Assembly: GCA_963767475.1 (NCBI GenBank)
Contig: CAVYEI010000005.1
Location: 1-64,000, forward strand
Source: WHSW01 sp963767475
GTDB lineage: Bacteria; Actinomycetota; Thermoleophilia; Solirubrobacterales; 70-9
Length of the DNA stretch: 64,000 bases
Direction of reading: 5' to 3'
Below the pieces are notes generated by a model. The model searched no databases, had not been told where the DNA came from, and worked only from the letters and a program-made list of their open reading frames with translations. The translations under genes were made by a program, and so were the position numbers. This document shows positions 43,852 to 52,296 of this stretch, in pieces (position 1 is the first letter of the stretch; the number at the start of each line of letters is the position of its first letter).

Positions 43852-45075
43852 GTGGATTTCACGCTGACCGATGAGCAGAAGGACCTCCGCGAGCTCGCGC
43901 ACAACTTCGCCGAGAACGAGATCCGCAAGGTCGCCTGGGAGTACGACAAGGAGGGCACCTGGCCGCAGGAGATCATCGACCAGGCCTGGGAGATCGGCCT
44001 CATGAACACCCACGTGCCCGAGGAGTACGGCGGGCCGGGGCTCGACTTCCTCTCCGGCTGTCTGATCGAGGAGGAGTTCGGCTGGGGTTGCTCGGGTATC
44101 GGCACCTCGCTGGCCGCCAACGGCCTGGCGATGACGCCGGTCGCGATCGGCGGCTCGGACGAGATCAAGAAGGAATACCTCGGGATGCTGACCGAGGAGC
44201 CGAAGCTGGCGTCCTTCTGCCTCACCGAGCCCGACGCGGGCTCCGACGTCTCGGGAATGAAGACGTCGGCGAAGAAGGTCGGCGACAAGTGGGTGCTCAA
44301 CGGCTCCAAGTGCTTCATCACCAACGGCACCTACGCCGATTGGTACACCGTCTACGCGAAGACCGACAAGGACGCCGGCCACCGCGGCATCTCCGCCTTC
44401 GTCGTCCCCCGTGACGACACGGTGACGATCGACAAGAAAGAGGACAAGCTCGGCCAGCGCGCCTCGAACACGGCGACGGTCGTCTTCAACGAGACCGAGA
44501 TTCCCGCGGGGAACCTGCTCGGCGAGGAGAACAAGGGCTTCAAGCTGGCGATGATGACCCTCGACCGAACTCGCCCCGGCGTCGCCGCGATGGCGGTCGG
44601 GATCGGCCGCGCCGCGTTCGAGTTCGCCTGCGAGTACTCGAAGGAACGGGTCCAGTTCGGGGTCCCGATCGCGATGCACCAGGCGGTCTCGTTCATGATC
44701 GCCGACATGGCGACCAAGGTCGAGGCCGGCCGCCTGCTCACCTGGCAATCCGCGGCCCTGCTCGACGCGGGAATCCGCAACACGCTCGCCTGCTCACACG
44801 CGAAGCGCTTCGCCGCCGACTCGGCGATGGAGATCACCGTCGACGCCGTCCAGGTCTACGGCGGCTACGGCTTCATCAAGGACTATCCGGTCGAGAAGCT
44901 GATGCGCGACGCGAAGATCATGCAGCTGTACGAGGGCACGTCCCAGATCCAGCGCCTGGTGATCGCCAAGGAGGTGCTCATGGGCCGCAACGTCAACGAG
45001 CCGCTCCCGGAGTCGGTCGCGACCCAGAGCGACGCGGCGGCGAAGGAGTCCGAGACCGCAGCCGCCGCGGTCTGA
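43852..45075 (+). CDS. Acyl-CoA dehydrogenase
   Basis: A 407-residue FAD enzyme for the first step of beta-oxidation. FCLTEPDAGSDVSG (about residues 122-135) and WVLNGSKCFITNG are the FAD/substrate motifs, and the catalytic base is the Glu in LYEGTSQIQR near residue 363. Length and all three domains fit short/medium-chain dehydrogenases. AGAAGGAG stands eleven bases before GTG 43852. The palindrome upstream suggests repression lifted by acyl-CoA. A 20-residue Ala/Glu-rich tail is extra. Confidence 0.93.
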   Translation: MDFTLTDEQKDLRELAHNFAENEIRKVAWEYDKEGTWPQEIIDQAWEIGLMNTHVPEEYGGPGLDFLSGCLIEEEFGWGCSGIGTSLAANGLAMTPVAIGGSDEIKKEYLGMLTEEPKLASFCLTEPDAGSDVSGMKTSAKKVGDKWVLNGSKCFITNGTYADWYTVYAKTDKDAGHRGISAFVVPRDDTVTIDKKEDKLGQRASNTATVVFNETEIPAGNLLGEENKGFKLAMMTLDRTRPGVAAMAVGIGRAAFEFACEYSKERVQFGVPIAMHQAVSFMIADMATKVEAGRLLTWQSAALLDAGIRNTLACSHAKRFAADSAMEITVDAVQVYGGYGFIKDYPVEKLMRDAKIMQLYEGTSQIQRLVIAKEVLMGRNVNEPLPESVATQSDAAAKESETAAAAV

Positions 45076-45093
45076 CCGCAGCCGGTACGTGCC

Positions 45094-46089
45094 CTACGGG
45101 TGCGTTCCCCAGTCGGCCTTGTTCGGGAAGCGCTGGCCGCCGAGGATCTTGTGCTTCCCGGCCCCGTTGACCTTCATCACCACGAGGTCGGTGCCTCCCT
45201 CGCGGAACTGCGTGTAGAGGATCTTCCTCCCGTTCGGCGAGAAGGACGGGTTCTGCGCCACGGTCAGGGGTCCGTCCTCCTCCACGGTCGCCGTGTCGGT
45301 GAGGGCCCGCTTTTTGCCCCCGGCGAGCGGCATCACGTAGATGTCGCCCTTGCTCCCGGGCAGCCCGCTGTCGCCTGAGTCGAACGTGATCCATTGCCCG
45401 TCGGGCGAAACGTCCGGGTGGGACGTGTTGAGGCCGTAGTTGGTCAGCCGCTTGAGGCCGGTGCCGTCGGCGTTGACGCGGAAGATCGCGGATTTCGAAT
45501 CTCGGAACCCCTTGAAGCGGGTGAACACGATCGTCGTCCCGTCAGGCGAGAACTGGGGCTCGCTGTCGAACTTGCCCCCGCCGGCCCTCGAGTCGGTGAC
45601 GCGCTGAGCCTCGTCGACGGTGACGCCGTCGGGGTCCGAGGCGGGGATGATCCAGATCCCGCGCAGCGAGCGCTTGCCCCAGTCGGCGTCGATCGCGATC
45701 GTCGTGCCGCTCGGCGACCAGCCCGGGGACCCGTGGAATCCGGGGCCGCGAGTGAGCTGTGTGACGCCGGTGCCGTTCCACGCCATGACGTAGATCTGCA
45801 CAGGTTGCTTGCGGTCGTCGATGTCGGTCCGGTCGCTGTCGAATGCGATCAGCTGCCCGTCGGGCGACCAGTCGGACTCGAAGGACACAGCGCCTCGCGG
45901 CGTGCTGGCCGTCAGCTGCTTGATGTGGGTCCCGTTGCGACTGGCGGAGAAGACTTCGGTGTGGTTCCCGGCGCTGCGGGCGAACGTGATCCGTCCGTTC
46001 TTGCCGGCGAAGGTCGCGGTCGACGATCCCGTCGTAACCACGATCGCGACGGTGGCCACTCCGACGAGAACGCTTGTGATTCGAGCCAC
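45094..46089 (-). CDS. TolB-like secreted beta-propeller (PD40 repeats)
   Basis: A 331-residue protein with a signal-like N-terminus (VLVGVATVAIVVTTGSSTATFAG) and about six PD40 repeats of the form FSPDGTTIVF, WSPDGQLIAFDS, VSPDGQWITFDS. It folds as a TolB-type propeller, here without an amidase or peptidase domain, so it is a binding or scaffold protein outside the membrane. TAGGGT (46096-46101) lies six bases before GTG 46089. It converges on the dehydrogenase. Confidence 0.85.
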   Translation of the reverse strand: MARITSVLVGVATVAIVVTTGSSTATFAGKNGRITFARSAGNHTEVFSASRNGTHIKQLTASTPRGAVSFESDWSPDGQLIAFDSDRTDIDDRKQPVQIYVMAWNGTGVTQLTRGPGFHGSPGWSPSGTTIAIDADWGKRSLRGIWIIPASDPDGVTVDEAQRVTDSRAGGGKFDSEPQFSPDGTTIVFTRFKGFRDSKSAIFRVNADGTGLKRLTNYGLNTSHPDVSPDGQWITFDSGDSGLPGSKGDIYVMPLAGGKKRALTDTATVEEDGPLTVAQNPSFSPNGRKILYTQFREGGTDLVVMKVNGAGKHKILGGQRFPNKADWGTHP

Positions 46090-46130
46090 GTGCCGACCCT
46101 AATCCATCGGGTCGGGCTGTGGCAAGCGAT

Positions 46131-46382
46131 TTATGCGCGGCGGTTCGGGCTCACGGCGATCATCGCGCCGACCACGGTCAGGATGATGAAACCGAAGACG
46201 ATCGCCTGGGCCCAGCCGTCGATCGCAACCACGGTCGCGTAGCCGAGCGCGGCGACGATCGCGGCGGCGACGATCGTGTAGGCGATCACGGGGCGGTTGT
46301 CGCGGACCCGGACGCCGGTGGTCGGGGTGCTGAGCTCGACGCGGTCGTACTGGGCGCGCTGGTTGACGGTCATGTTGGCCAT
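46131..46382 (-). CDS. Small two-helix membrane protein (83 aa)
   Basis: Two hydrophobic helices (about residues 33-54 and 57-75) after a polar N-terminus, MANMTVNQRAQYDRVELS. GAGGAGAG about seven bases upstream supports the ATG. No known family. Its start lies 131 bases from the divergent PadR gene, so it could be a PadR target, though nothing in the sequence proves that. Confidence 0.65.
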   Translation of the reverse strand: MANMTVNQRAQYDRVELSTPTTGVRVRDNRPVIAYTIVAAAIVAALGYATVVAIDGWAQAIVFGFIILTVVGAMIAVSPNRRA

Positions 46383-46513
46383 CTGATCTCTCCTCGTTAG
46401 GCCGGAAAACTTCGACCAGCCGAAGCTATGGCCGCGGCCGGGCCGTGTCAGTGAGTCTCGTCACGGTTGTCACAAAGAGGCCCGCGTCGTCGCCCGGCGC
46501 TATCGTCGCCGCC

Positions 46514-46981
46514 ATGGCTGAGCGAGCGCGGCGCCCGAAGCCAGTCGCGGACGCGGTCGCGGAGGCGGCCCGGTCGGCGCGCGAGCGCGGTGGCGCCGAG
46601 CCCGCACGCGGACGGCGAGGCGGCCGCTCGATGGACGTCTTCGGCGGCGAGATCCGCCGCCGCGACCTGTTCCCGCTCCTGGTGTTGCACCTGATCGAGC
46701 GAGAGCCTCAGTACGGAAACCGGCTGATCGAGGAGATCGAGCGGATTACCGAGGGCGTGATCTCGGTCAATCCGAACACGATCTACCCGCTGCTGCGCCA
46801 GCTCGAGGCCGACAAGATGATCAAGGGCGATTGGGAGCACCCGGACCGGCGCACCCGCCGCTACTACTCGATCACCGCGGCCGGGCGCCGTGAGCACGAG
46901 CGGCTGCGAGCCGAGCTAGAGCCCTTCCTCGACTCGGTGATCCGCTCCGTGACCCTGATCAAGCGCGAGCTCTACGGGTAG
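46514..46981 (+). CDS. PadR-family transcriptional regulator
   Basis: A 155-residue regulator. The winged helix is complete: LLVLHLIEREPQYGNRLIEEIERITEGVISVNPNTIYPLLRQLEADKMI and the wing DRRTRRYYSITAAGR. About 40 basic and Ala-rich residues precede it, so a start at the internal ATG 46631 is also possible. ATG 46514 is preferred because TATCGT (46501-46506) lies seven bases upstream. PadR proteins repress efflux or stress genes. Ends overlap the convergent secreted-protein gene by ten bases. Confidence 0.88.
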   Translation: MAERARRPKPVADAVAEAARSARERGGAEPARGRRGGRSMDVFGGEIRRRDLFPLLVLHLIEREPQYGNRLIEEIERITEGVISVNPNTIYPLLRQLEADKMIKGDWEHPDRRTRRYYSITAAGRREHERLRAELEPFLDSVIRSVTLIKRELYG

Positions 46982-48099
46982 CGGCGCACCTCGAGCGCGC
47001 CGCCGCGGATTCGCAGGCGGGCGCCGTGCTCGCGCTCGACCCGTTTCTGCTTCGTGCGCACGACCAGGTTGACGAACAATGGCGCCGGGCCTCCGGAATT
47101 GCCCTCGACGTCGCGACGGACCTTGACCACGCCGACCTTGCGCGTCGGGCACGGCGATTGGATCGGGGTGCAGTTGGTGCCGTTGGTGGGGCTGATCTTC
47201 GCCTCCTGCCAGACCGAGCGGCGCGCCAGCCGGCTGGGCTTGGTCGCGCGCGGGCCCCGGGCGACGATCAGCTCGGCGCCGACGAGCGCGTTGTAGCCCA
47301 GGTGACGCACGTCGGAGCGCATCGCCGCCGAGACCGCGAGCACTTCGCCGCGCTCGAGCGCGTCGACCTTCTGCGAGAGCACCACCTTGCGGGCCGGGCG
47401 CAGCCGCAGCGAGCGGCCGCGGAGCTTGGTCGAGCGCAGGCGCTCGGCCGTGGTTCCGGGCGACAGCCGGATCGCGTTCAGGCGGCTCTTGTTCTGGACG
47501 ATGCGGCCGCTGGGCTTGTTGGCGCCGATGATCATCCGCTGATTGCCTCGTGCATGAGGGCTCGAGGCCGAGACGACGACGTTCGCGTAGCAGTGGTCGA
47601 GGTGGCAGGGGAAGTCTTCGCCGACCCGGGTCGTCTGGTCGAAGACGACCGGGCAGTGGTGCTGGCGGTTCGGCAGTCGCTGGCGGCAGCTCAGCCGGCG
47701 CCGCGCGATCACCCGCGACCGTGCCCGCGTCGACTTGCGCCCGGCGAGCTCGAGCGTCACGACCACGTTCGGGTCGAAGTCATACGGGCGACCGGCACAG
47801 CGTGGGGAGGGCTTGTCGCAATCGACGGTCAGCTGGACCTCGGAGCTGAGCTCGAGCCGGTCTCGGCGGCGCAGGCCGGAGAGCTTGCCGGGCCCCATCG
47901 AGAGCACGATCCGCGGCGCCGCCCCGGGCCGGCGGGTGATCGGCACGGTCTTGCGCAGCTCGGAGTGGGGGCCGGTGCTGGCGGCGTCGACGGCCGGCGG
48001 CGCGGCCGCGCCGGCGTCCGGTGCGAGGAGCACCACGAGCACGGCGGCGAGCGCGCTGGCGGCGCGCAGGCGAGCTGGGGTTGTAGGCAGGGCGGGCAA
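46972..48099 (-). CDS. Secreted protein of unknown function
   Basis: A 375-residue protein with a signal peptide (RLRAASALAAVLVVLLAPDAGAAAP). The mature part is very basic and beta-rich, with Cys in CDKPSPRC, SCRQRLPNRQHHC, PCHLDHC and CTPIQSPC, probably disulfide pairs. No family recognised. It starts 19 bases after the kinase stop on the same strand and is likely cotranscribed, so it may be an output of that signalling system. Confidence 0.7.
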   Translation of the reverse strand: MPALPTTPARLRAASALAAVLVVLLAPDAGAAAPPAVDAASTGPHSELRKTVPITRRPGAAPRIVLSMGPGKLSGLRRRDRLELSSEVQLTVDCDKPSPRCAGRPYDFDPNVVVTLELAGRKSTRARSRVIARRRLSCRQRLPNRQHHCPVVFDQTTRVGEDFPCHLDHCYANVVVSASSPHARGNQRMIIGANKPSGRIVQNKSRLNAIRLSPGTTAERLRSTKLRGRSLRLRPARKVVLSQKVDALERGEVLAVSAAMRSDVRHLGYNALVGAELIVARGPRATKPSRLARRSVWQEAKISPTNGTNCTPIQSPCPTRKVGVVKVRRDVEGNSGGPAPLFVNLVVRTKQKRVEREHGARLRIRGGALEVRRYP

Positions 48100-48118
48100 G
48101 GCAGGAGTTGTAGCCGGG

Positions 48119-49981
48119 TCAGGGGGCGATCCGGGTCACGGTCGATTCGCCCTCGCTCGCGGTCCAGACGGAATCGGCTCCCAGGGCCAGGTCGGAGGGA
48201 TCCTCGCCGACCGTGAGCGGATCGCCGACCAGCTCGGCGCCGTCGGGGTCGATCCTGACCACCGAGTCCTCGCCGCCGAGCGCGACCCAGACGTAGCCGA
48301 GTCCGGCCTTGATCCCGCGCGGGAGGTCGCCGACGGTGATCGGTTGGCCAACGTCGCCGGTCTGCGGATCGATCTCATAGACGGTGCCGTTGAGGTTGCT
48401 GGTGACCCAGACCGAGCCCTCGCCGACGGCGACGTCGTTGGGCAGCTCGCCGACCGCGATCGCGCTGTCGATCCGCTTGGGCCCCTGCGGGTCGATGCGA
48501 GATACGGACTGGGCGCGGATGTTGGTGACCCAGACGGAGCCGTCCCCGGTGGCGATCGATCGCGGCTCACCGCCGAGGTTGACGCTGCCCGCGGGCGCGT
48601 TGTCCACCGGGTTGATCCGCACCACGTCCTGGGCGCCGGCGTTCGCGACCCAGACCCAGTTCTCGTCGAGCGCGACGTCGGAGGGGTCGGCGCCCTCGCC
48701 GAGCGGGATCTCGATCGGCTCCGCGCCTTCGATCGGATCGAGCCGATAGAGCGCGTCGGTGGCCTTGCTGATCGCCCACACGGAGCCGAAGCCGACCGCG
48801 ACCGACGACGGGCTCGCAAGCGGGAGCTCGAGCGTGACCTTCCTCGTCGCCCTGTCGATCGCGTCGACCTGATTGCCACCGCGCGCGGCGACCCAGACGC
48901 GGTCGTCTCCGACGGCGATCCCGGTCGGGCCCTGCGCGACCGCGATCGGCGCGCCTACGGTGGGCTGCGCGGGCTCGACGCCGCCGTCGCCATCGCCGCC
49001 TCCGATGGCGATCACCGCGATCGCGACGCCGGCGATCACCGCCGCCGCTGCGAGCCACTGCCAGGTGCGGCGTCGCCGAGCCGGTGATCGGGGCGGCGGC
49101 GGCGAGAGCGGCACCGTCTCCTCGCCCTCGAGCACCGCGTCGAAGGCCCGGGCGAGCGCGGCGGCGGAGTCGAAGCGCTCGTCCGGGCTGATCGCCATCG
49201 CCTTGGCGATCACCGGATCGAGCCGCGGCGTGAGCTCGGGGCGCACCGCCGACGGCTGTGGCCGCGGCGCGTTTGCGTGGGCGAAGAGGATCGCGAGCTC
49301 GGTCTCCCGCGGAAACGGCGCCTGGCCGGTGAGGGTGAAGTAGAGCACCGCTCCGAGCGCGTAGACATCGGCCCGGTGGTCGACCGCCTCGCCGGCGATC
49401 TGCTCGGGAGCGACGAAGTCGGCGGTACCGACGAGCTCGCCGGTGCCGGTCACCGTCTCGCCGCCTCGGGTCGTGCGGCTGATGCCGAAGTCGGTCAGGT
49501 AAACGTGCCCGGCATCTGCCCCGTCGCCGACCAGCACGTTGGCGGGCTTGATGTCGCGGTGGATCAGCCCGGCCGCGTGCGCGGCGTCGAGCCCGCCGGC
49601 CACGGCGCCGATCACGGCCGCCGCCGCGCCCGGCGCCAGCGGGCCTTCGAGGGCGACGAGCTGGCGCAGGTCACGGCCCTCGACCAGGCGCATCGAGAGG
49701 TAGAGGTGCCCGTCCTCCTCACCCGCCTGGTGGACCGGAATCACGTTCGGGTGCTCGATCGACGCGGCCAGCCGAGACTCGCGGCGAAAGCGTTCGCGGA
49801 AGCGGCCGTCGGCCGAGAGTGAGGGGGTGAGCACCTTCAGTGCCCGGACCCGGTCGAGGGCGAGGTTGCGGGCGCGATAGACGATCCCCATGCCTCCTTC
49901 GCCGATCACCGCCTCGATCCGGTGGCCGGCGAACTCGGCACCGACGACCGGACCGCGACCGCGCGGCCCCGTCTCAGCCAT
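48119..49981 (-). CDS. Membrane Ser/Thr protein kinase with beta-propeller sensor (PknD-like)
   Basis: A 620-residue Hanks-type kinase. The Gly loop IGEGGMGIVYRA (27-38), ATP Lys49 (ALKVL), catalytic HRDIKPAN (141-148) and DFG (164-166) are intact. A single membrane helix (WLAAAAVIAGVAIAVIAIGG, about 310-330) follows a Pro-rich linker. The outside part is a six-bladed propeller of YVTN/NHL-like repeats (GPTGIAVGDDRVWVAARGG and similar), as in PknD. The gene overlaps the FHA regulator gene by eight bases, a typical kinase/phosphothreonine-reader pairing. Confidence 0.92.
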   Translation of the reverse strand: MAETGPRGRGPVVGAEFAGHRIEAVIGEGGMGIVYRARNLALDRVRALKVLTPSLSADGRFRERFRRESRLAASIEHPNVIPVHQAGEEDGHLYLSMRLVEGRDLRQLVALEGPLAPGAAAAVIGAVAGGLDAAHAAGLIHRDIKPANVLVGDGADAGHVYLTDFGISRTTRGGETVTGTGELVGTADFVAPEQIAGEAVDHRADVYALGAVLYFTLTGQAPFPRETELAILFAHANAPRPQPSAVRPELTPRLDPVIAKAMAISPDERFDSAAALARAFDAVLEGEETVPLSPPPPRSPARRRRTWQWLAAAAVIAGVAIAVIAIGGGDGDGGVEPAQPTVGAPIAVAQGPTGIAVGDDRVWVAARGGNQVDAIDRATRKVTLELPLASPSSVAVGFGSVWAISKATDALYRLDPIEGAEPIEIPLGEGADPSDVALDENWVWVANAGAQDVVRINPVDNAPAGSVNLGGEPRSIATGDGSVWVTNIRAQSVSRIDPQGPKRIDSAIAVGELPNDVAVGEGSVWVTSNLNGTVYEIDPQTGDVGQPITVGDLPRGIKAGLGYVWVALGGEDSVVRIDPDGAELVGDPLTVGEDPSDLALGADSVWTASEGESTVTRIAP

Positions 49982-50657
49982 TCAGATCGCGGATCGAGAT
50001 CGCGCCGTTTCGCAGCGCCAGCTCGACCAGCCGCACGCGCTTTTGATTCTGCGGCAGGTCGCCGATCCCGAACTTCTCGAACAGCACTCGCAGGTGGCCC
50101 TTGACCGCGTCGAGGGAGAGGAAGACCTGGTCGGCGACCTCCTGGTTGGTCGCCGGGGTTGCGTACTGGCTGCCGTCGCGAAACGGCCGGCAGAGGGCGA
50201 CGAGGATCTTGCGCTGGGTCTCGGTCAAGGTGATCGCCTCGGCGCTCTCGGGCGCCGCGGCCGTCGCCGAGCTCGGCGAGGGGGTCGGGGCCCTGAAGGC
50301 GACGATCGTCTCCCCGAAGCGCAGCTCGTCGCCGTCGGCGAGACGCCGGCGGGCGCCGATGCGTTCACCGTTGAGAAACGAGCCGTTGCGGGAGAGGCCA
50401 TCGTCGGCGATCGTCCACTCGCCGCCGATGTGCTCGATCTCGGCGTGCAGGCGCGAGACCTGGTCGTCGTCGTCGAGCGCGATCTCGACCTTGGGCCCGC
50501 GCCCGACCGCAATCCGCACCAGCTCCTGGTCGAGGGTGAGGATCTGCTGTCCGTCCTCGGCGCGCCAGAACAGGAACGGATGTCCCAAGCGCTCGGCCTC
50601 GAGCCTCTGCTGAAGCTCGGCCGGGGATGCCGAATGGGCTCCTGCCGGGCTCTCCAT
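49974..50657 (-). CDS. FHA domain protein with C-terminal helix-turn-helix
   Basis: A 227-residue protein. The FHA domain (about residues 45-125) shows the phosphothreonine-binding motifs VGRGPK, SRLHAEI and DGLSRNGSFLNG. The C-terminal region LTETQRKILVALCRPF...TNQEVADQVFLSLDAVKGHLRVLFEKFGI looks like a winged helix-turn-helix, so it may be a DNA-binding regulator tuned by the kinase encoded just downstream. ATG 50657 follows TAAGTT (50666-50671) by eight bases; GTG 50663 is too close to that hexamer. Confidence 0.85.
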   Translation of the reverse strand: MESPAGAHSASPAELQQRLEAERLGHPFLFWRAEDGQQILTLDQELVRIAVGRGPKVEIALDDDDQVSRLHAEIEHIGGEWTIADDGLSRNGSFLNGERIGARRRLADGDELRFGETIVAFRAPTPSPSSATAAAPESAEAITLTETQRKILVALCRPFRDGSQYATPATNQEVADQVFLSLDAVKGHLRVLFEKFGIGDLPQNQKRVRLVELALRNGAISIRDLNG

Positions 50658-50691
50658 CGCCACCCAACTTAGTGCCTGCCCCGGCCGGGCT

Positions 50692-50739
50692 CACACCCAG
50701 GGTGGGCAAGTCCACACCTCGGTGCGCGGAGCTCACACC
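50692..50739. promoter_or_regulatory. Three 21-bp-phased CACACC repeats
   Basis: CACACC occurs at 50692-50697, 50713-50718 and 50734-50739, exactly 21 bases apart. The outer two are part of the longer identical GCTCACACCCAG (50689-50700 and 50731-50742). They lie just upstream of the TAAGTT -10 of the FHA gene and 95 bases before the RTX-type gene, and look like tandem regulator sites on one DNA face. Confidence 0.6.
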
Positions 50740-50834
50740 CAGTACCCCTGGGCGTGCCCGGCGCGAGGGCCGAACCTGCCCTTGCAACGCAGATTCGACC
50801 CCGTCGCAGAGCGGCGGGCAGAAGGAGCTCAGAG

Positions 50835-52172
50835 ATGACACGCACGAAGACCAACCCGTTCGGCCCGATCGCGATCGCGCTCAGCTGCGCCTTCGCCGTG
50901 ATCCTGGCGATCATCGGAGCCGGGCCCGCGGCGGCGGCGACGCCGACTTCGGCGAAGACGCCGACTTCGGCCAAGGCGCCGACTTCGGCCAAGGCGCCGA
51001 CTTCGGCCAAGGCGCCGAAGTGCTTCGGCAAGGCGGCGACGATCGTCGGCGGCGAGAAGCAGTCGATCAAGGGCACGTCTAAGAACGACGTGATCTACGC
51101 CGGCAAGGGCTACCACGAAGTCCGCGCCGGCAAGGGCGACGACCTGATCTGCGCCGGCCCGGGTACGACCTGGATCAGCGCCGACGAGGGCGATGACCGG
51201 GTCAAGGGCGGTCCCGACGTGGACGAGGTCCACGGTGGCGCCGGCGCCGATCAGATCAGCGGCGGCGGCGGGCGCAACTACCTCAGCGGCGGAGACGACG
51301 ACGATCGGCTCGTCGGCGGCAGCGAGCGCGACTCGCTCGACGGCGAGGAGGGCGAGGATGAGCTCGTCGGCGGCGCCGGCAACGACCGCCTCGAGGGTGG
51401 CGACGACAACGACTCCCTCGACGGAGGCGACGATGAGGACTACGTCGAGGGCGCCGAGGGCAACGACTCCGTCGACGGGGGCGACGATGGCGATTACCTC
51501 GAGGGCAACGACGGCAACGACGGCCTAAGCGGAGGATCGGGCGCCGACAAGGTCGACGGCGGCAAGGGCACCGACGACCTCGACGGCGGCGATGACCGCG
51601 ACAAGCTCGACGGCGGCGAGGGCCCCGACCAGCTGCTCGGCGGTGAGGGCAACGACGACCTCCGCGACGGGGGAGGCACGGACAACGTCGATGGCGGCGT
51701 CGGCAACGACTCGCTGTTCGCCTCCTACGACTCGACCGCGGGCGACAGCTTCGTCGGCGGCGAGGGCGGCGACCTGATCAGCTACACCGAGTACGCCTCC
51801 GCGGCGCGGGTGACGCTCGACGACGTCGCCAACGACGGACGCGGCTGCCCGCAGCAGTGCGAGTCCGACAACGTCAGCTCGACGATCGAGGGCATCGTCG
51901 GCAGCCCGTTCGAGGACACGCTGATCGGCAACGCGATCAGCAACACGATCGACGGCGGCCAGGGCAGCGACCTGATCGACGGTGGCGACGGTGGCGACAT
52001 CCTCCGCGGCGACGTCGGCACGGACGCGATCTCCGGCGGAGCCGGCGACGACTCGCTCAGCGGCGGTGGCGGCGACGACTCGCTCGACGGCGGCACCGAG
52101 ACCGACGAGTGCCGCGGCGACCAGGGCATCGATGCCGGCGTCAACTGCGAGACGGTGGTCGCCATCCCGTGA
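50835..52172 (+). CDS. Secreted RTX-type calcium-binding repeat protein (third in window)
   Basis: A 445-residue exported protein. The signal peptide (IAIALSCAFAVILAIIGAGPAAAA) is followed by a spacer of repeated TPTSAK units and then about 20 RTX nonapeptides (GGAGNDRLEGGDDNDSLDGG) in two blocks, separated near residues 300-350 by a non-repeat insert (EYASAARVTLDDVANDG). It is a beta-roll without an enzymatic domain. It is less similar to the 7961/8926 pair than those are to each other. AGAAGGAGC precedes ATG 50835. It is divergent from the FHA-kinase operon and may be its target. Confidence 0.87.
   Translation: MTRTKTNPFGPIAIALSCAFAVILAIIGAGPAAAATPTSAKTPTSAKAPTSAKAPTSAKAPKCFGKAATIVGGEKQSIKGTSKNDVIYAGKGYHEVRAGKGDDLICAGPGTTWISADEGDDRVKGGPDVDEVHGGAGADQISGGGGRNYLSGGDDDDRLVGGSERDSLDGEEGEDELVGGAGNDRLEGGDDNDSLDGGDDEDYVEGAEGNDSVDGGDDGDYLEGNDGNDGLSGGSGADKVDGGKGTDDLDGGDDRDKLDGGEGPDQLLGGEGNDDLRDGGGTDNVDGGVGNDSLFASYDSTAGDSFVGGEGGDLISYTEYASAARVTLDDVANDGRGCPQQCESDNVSSTIEGIVGSPFEDTLIGNAISNTIDGGQGSDLIDGGDGGDILRGDVGTDAISGGAGDDSLSGGGGDDSLDGGTETDECRGDQGIDAGVNCETVVAIP
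50940..51020 (+). repeat. 18-bp tandem repeat encoding TPTSAK
   Basis: Four near-identical 18-base units (50940-50957, 50958-50975, 50976-50993, 50994-51011) and a partial fifth, each coding for T/A-PTSAK directly after the signal peptide. Only two codon positions differ, so copy number probably varies between strains. Confidence 0.85.
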
Positions 52173-52251
52173 ACAAAATTCCGCGCCACCTCCTCGGCTT
52201 CGCCTGCGGGGGTGCGCGGGGGTAGATGAGGGACGCGGTTTGTGAGGGATC

Positions 52252-52278
52252 GGGCCGGGTCACGGTGTGGCCCGGCCC
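52252..52278. terminator. Stem-loop after the RTX-type gene
   Basis: GGGCCGGG and CCCGGCCC pair perfectly with an 11-base loop, 80 bases after the stop. There is no T tract. It ends seven bases before the next gene's TACATT -10. Confidence 0.5.
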
Positions 52279-52296
52279 CTCGCGTACATTGGGGGC

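Noticed and set aside
50940..51020. CRISPR-like array
   Set aside because: Units are contiguous 18-mers with no spacers and encode an in-frame peptide repeat.
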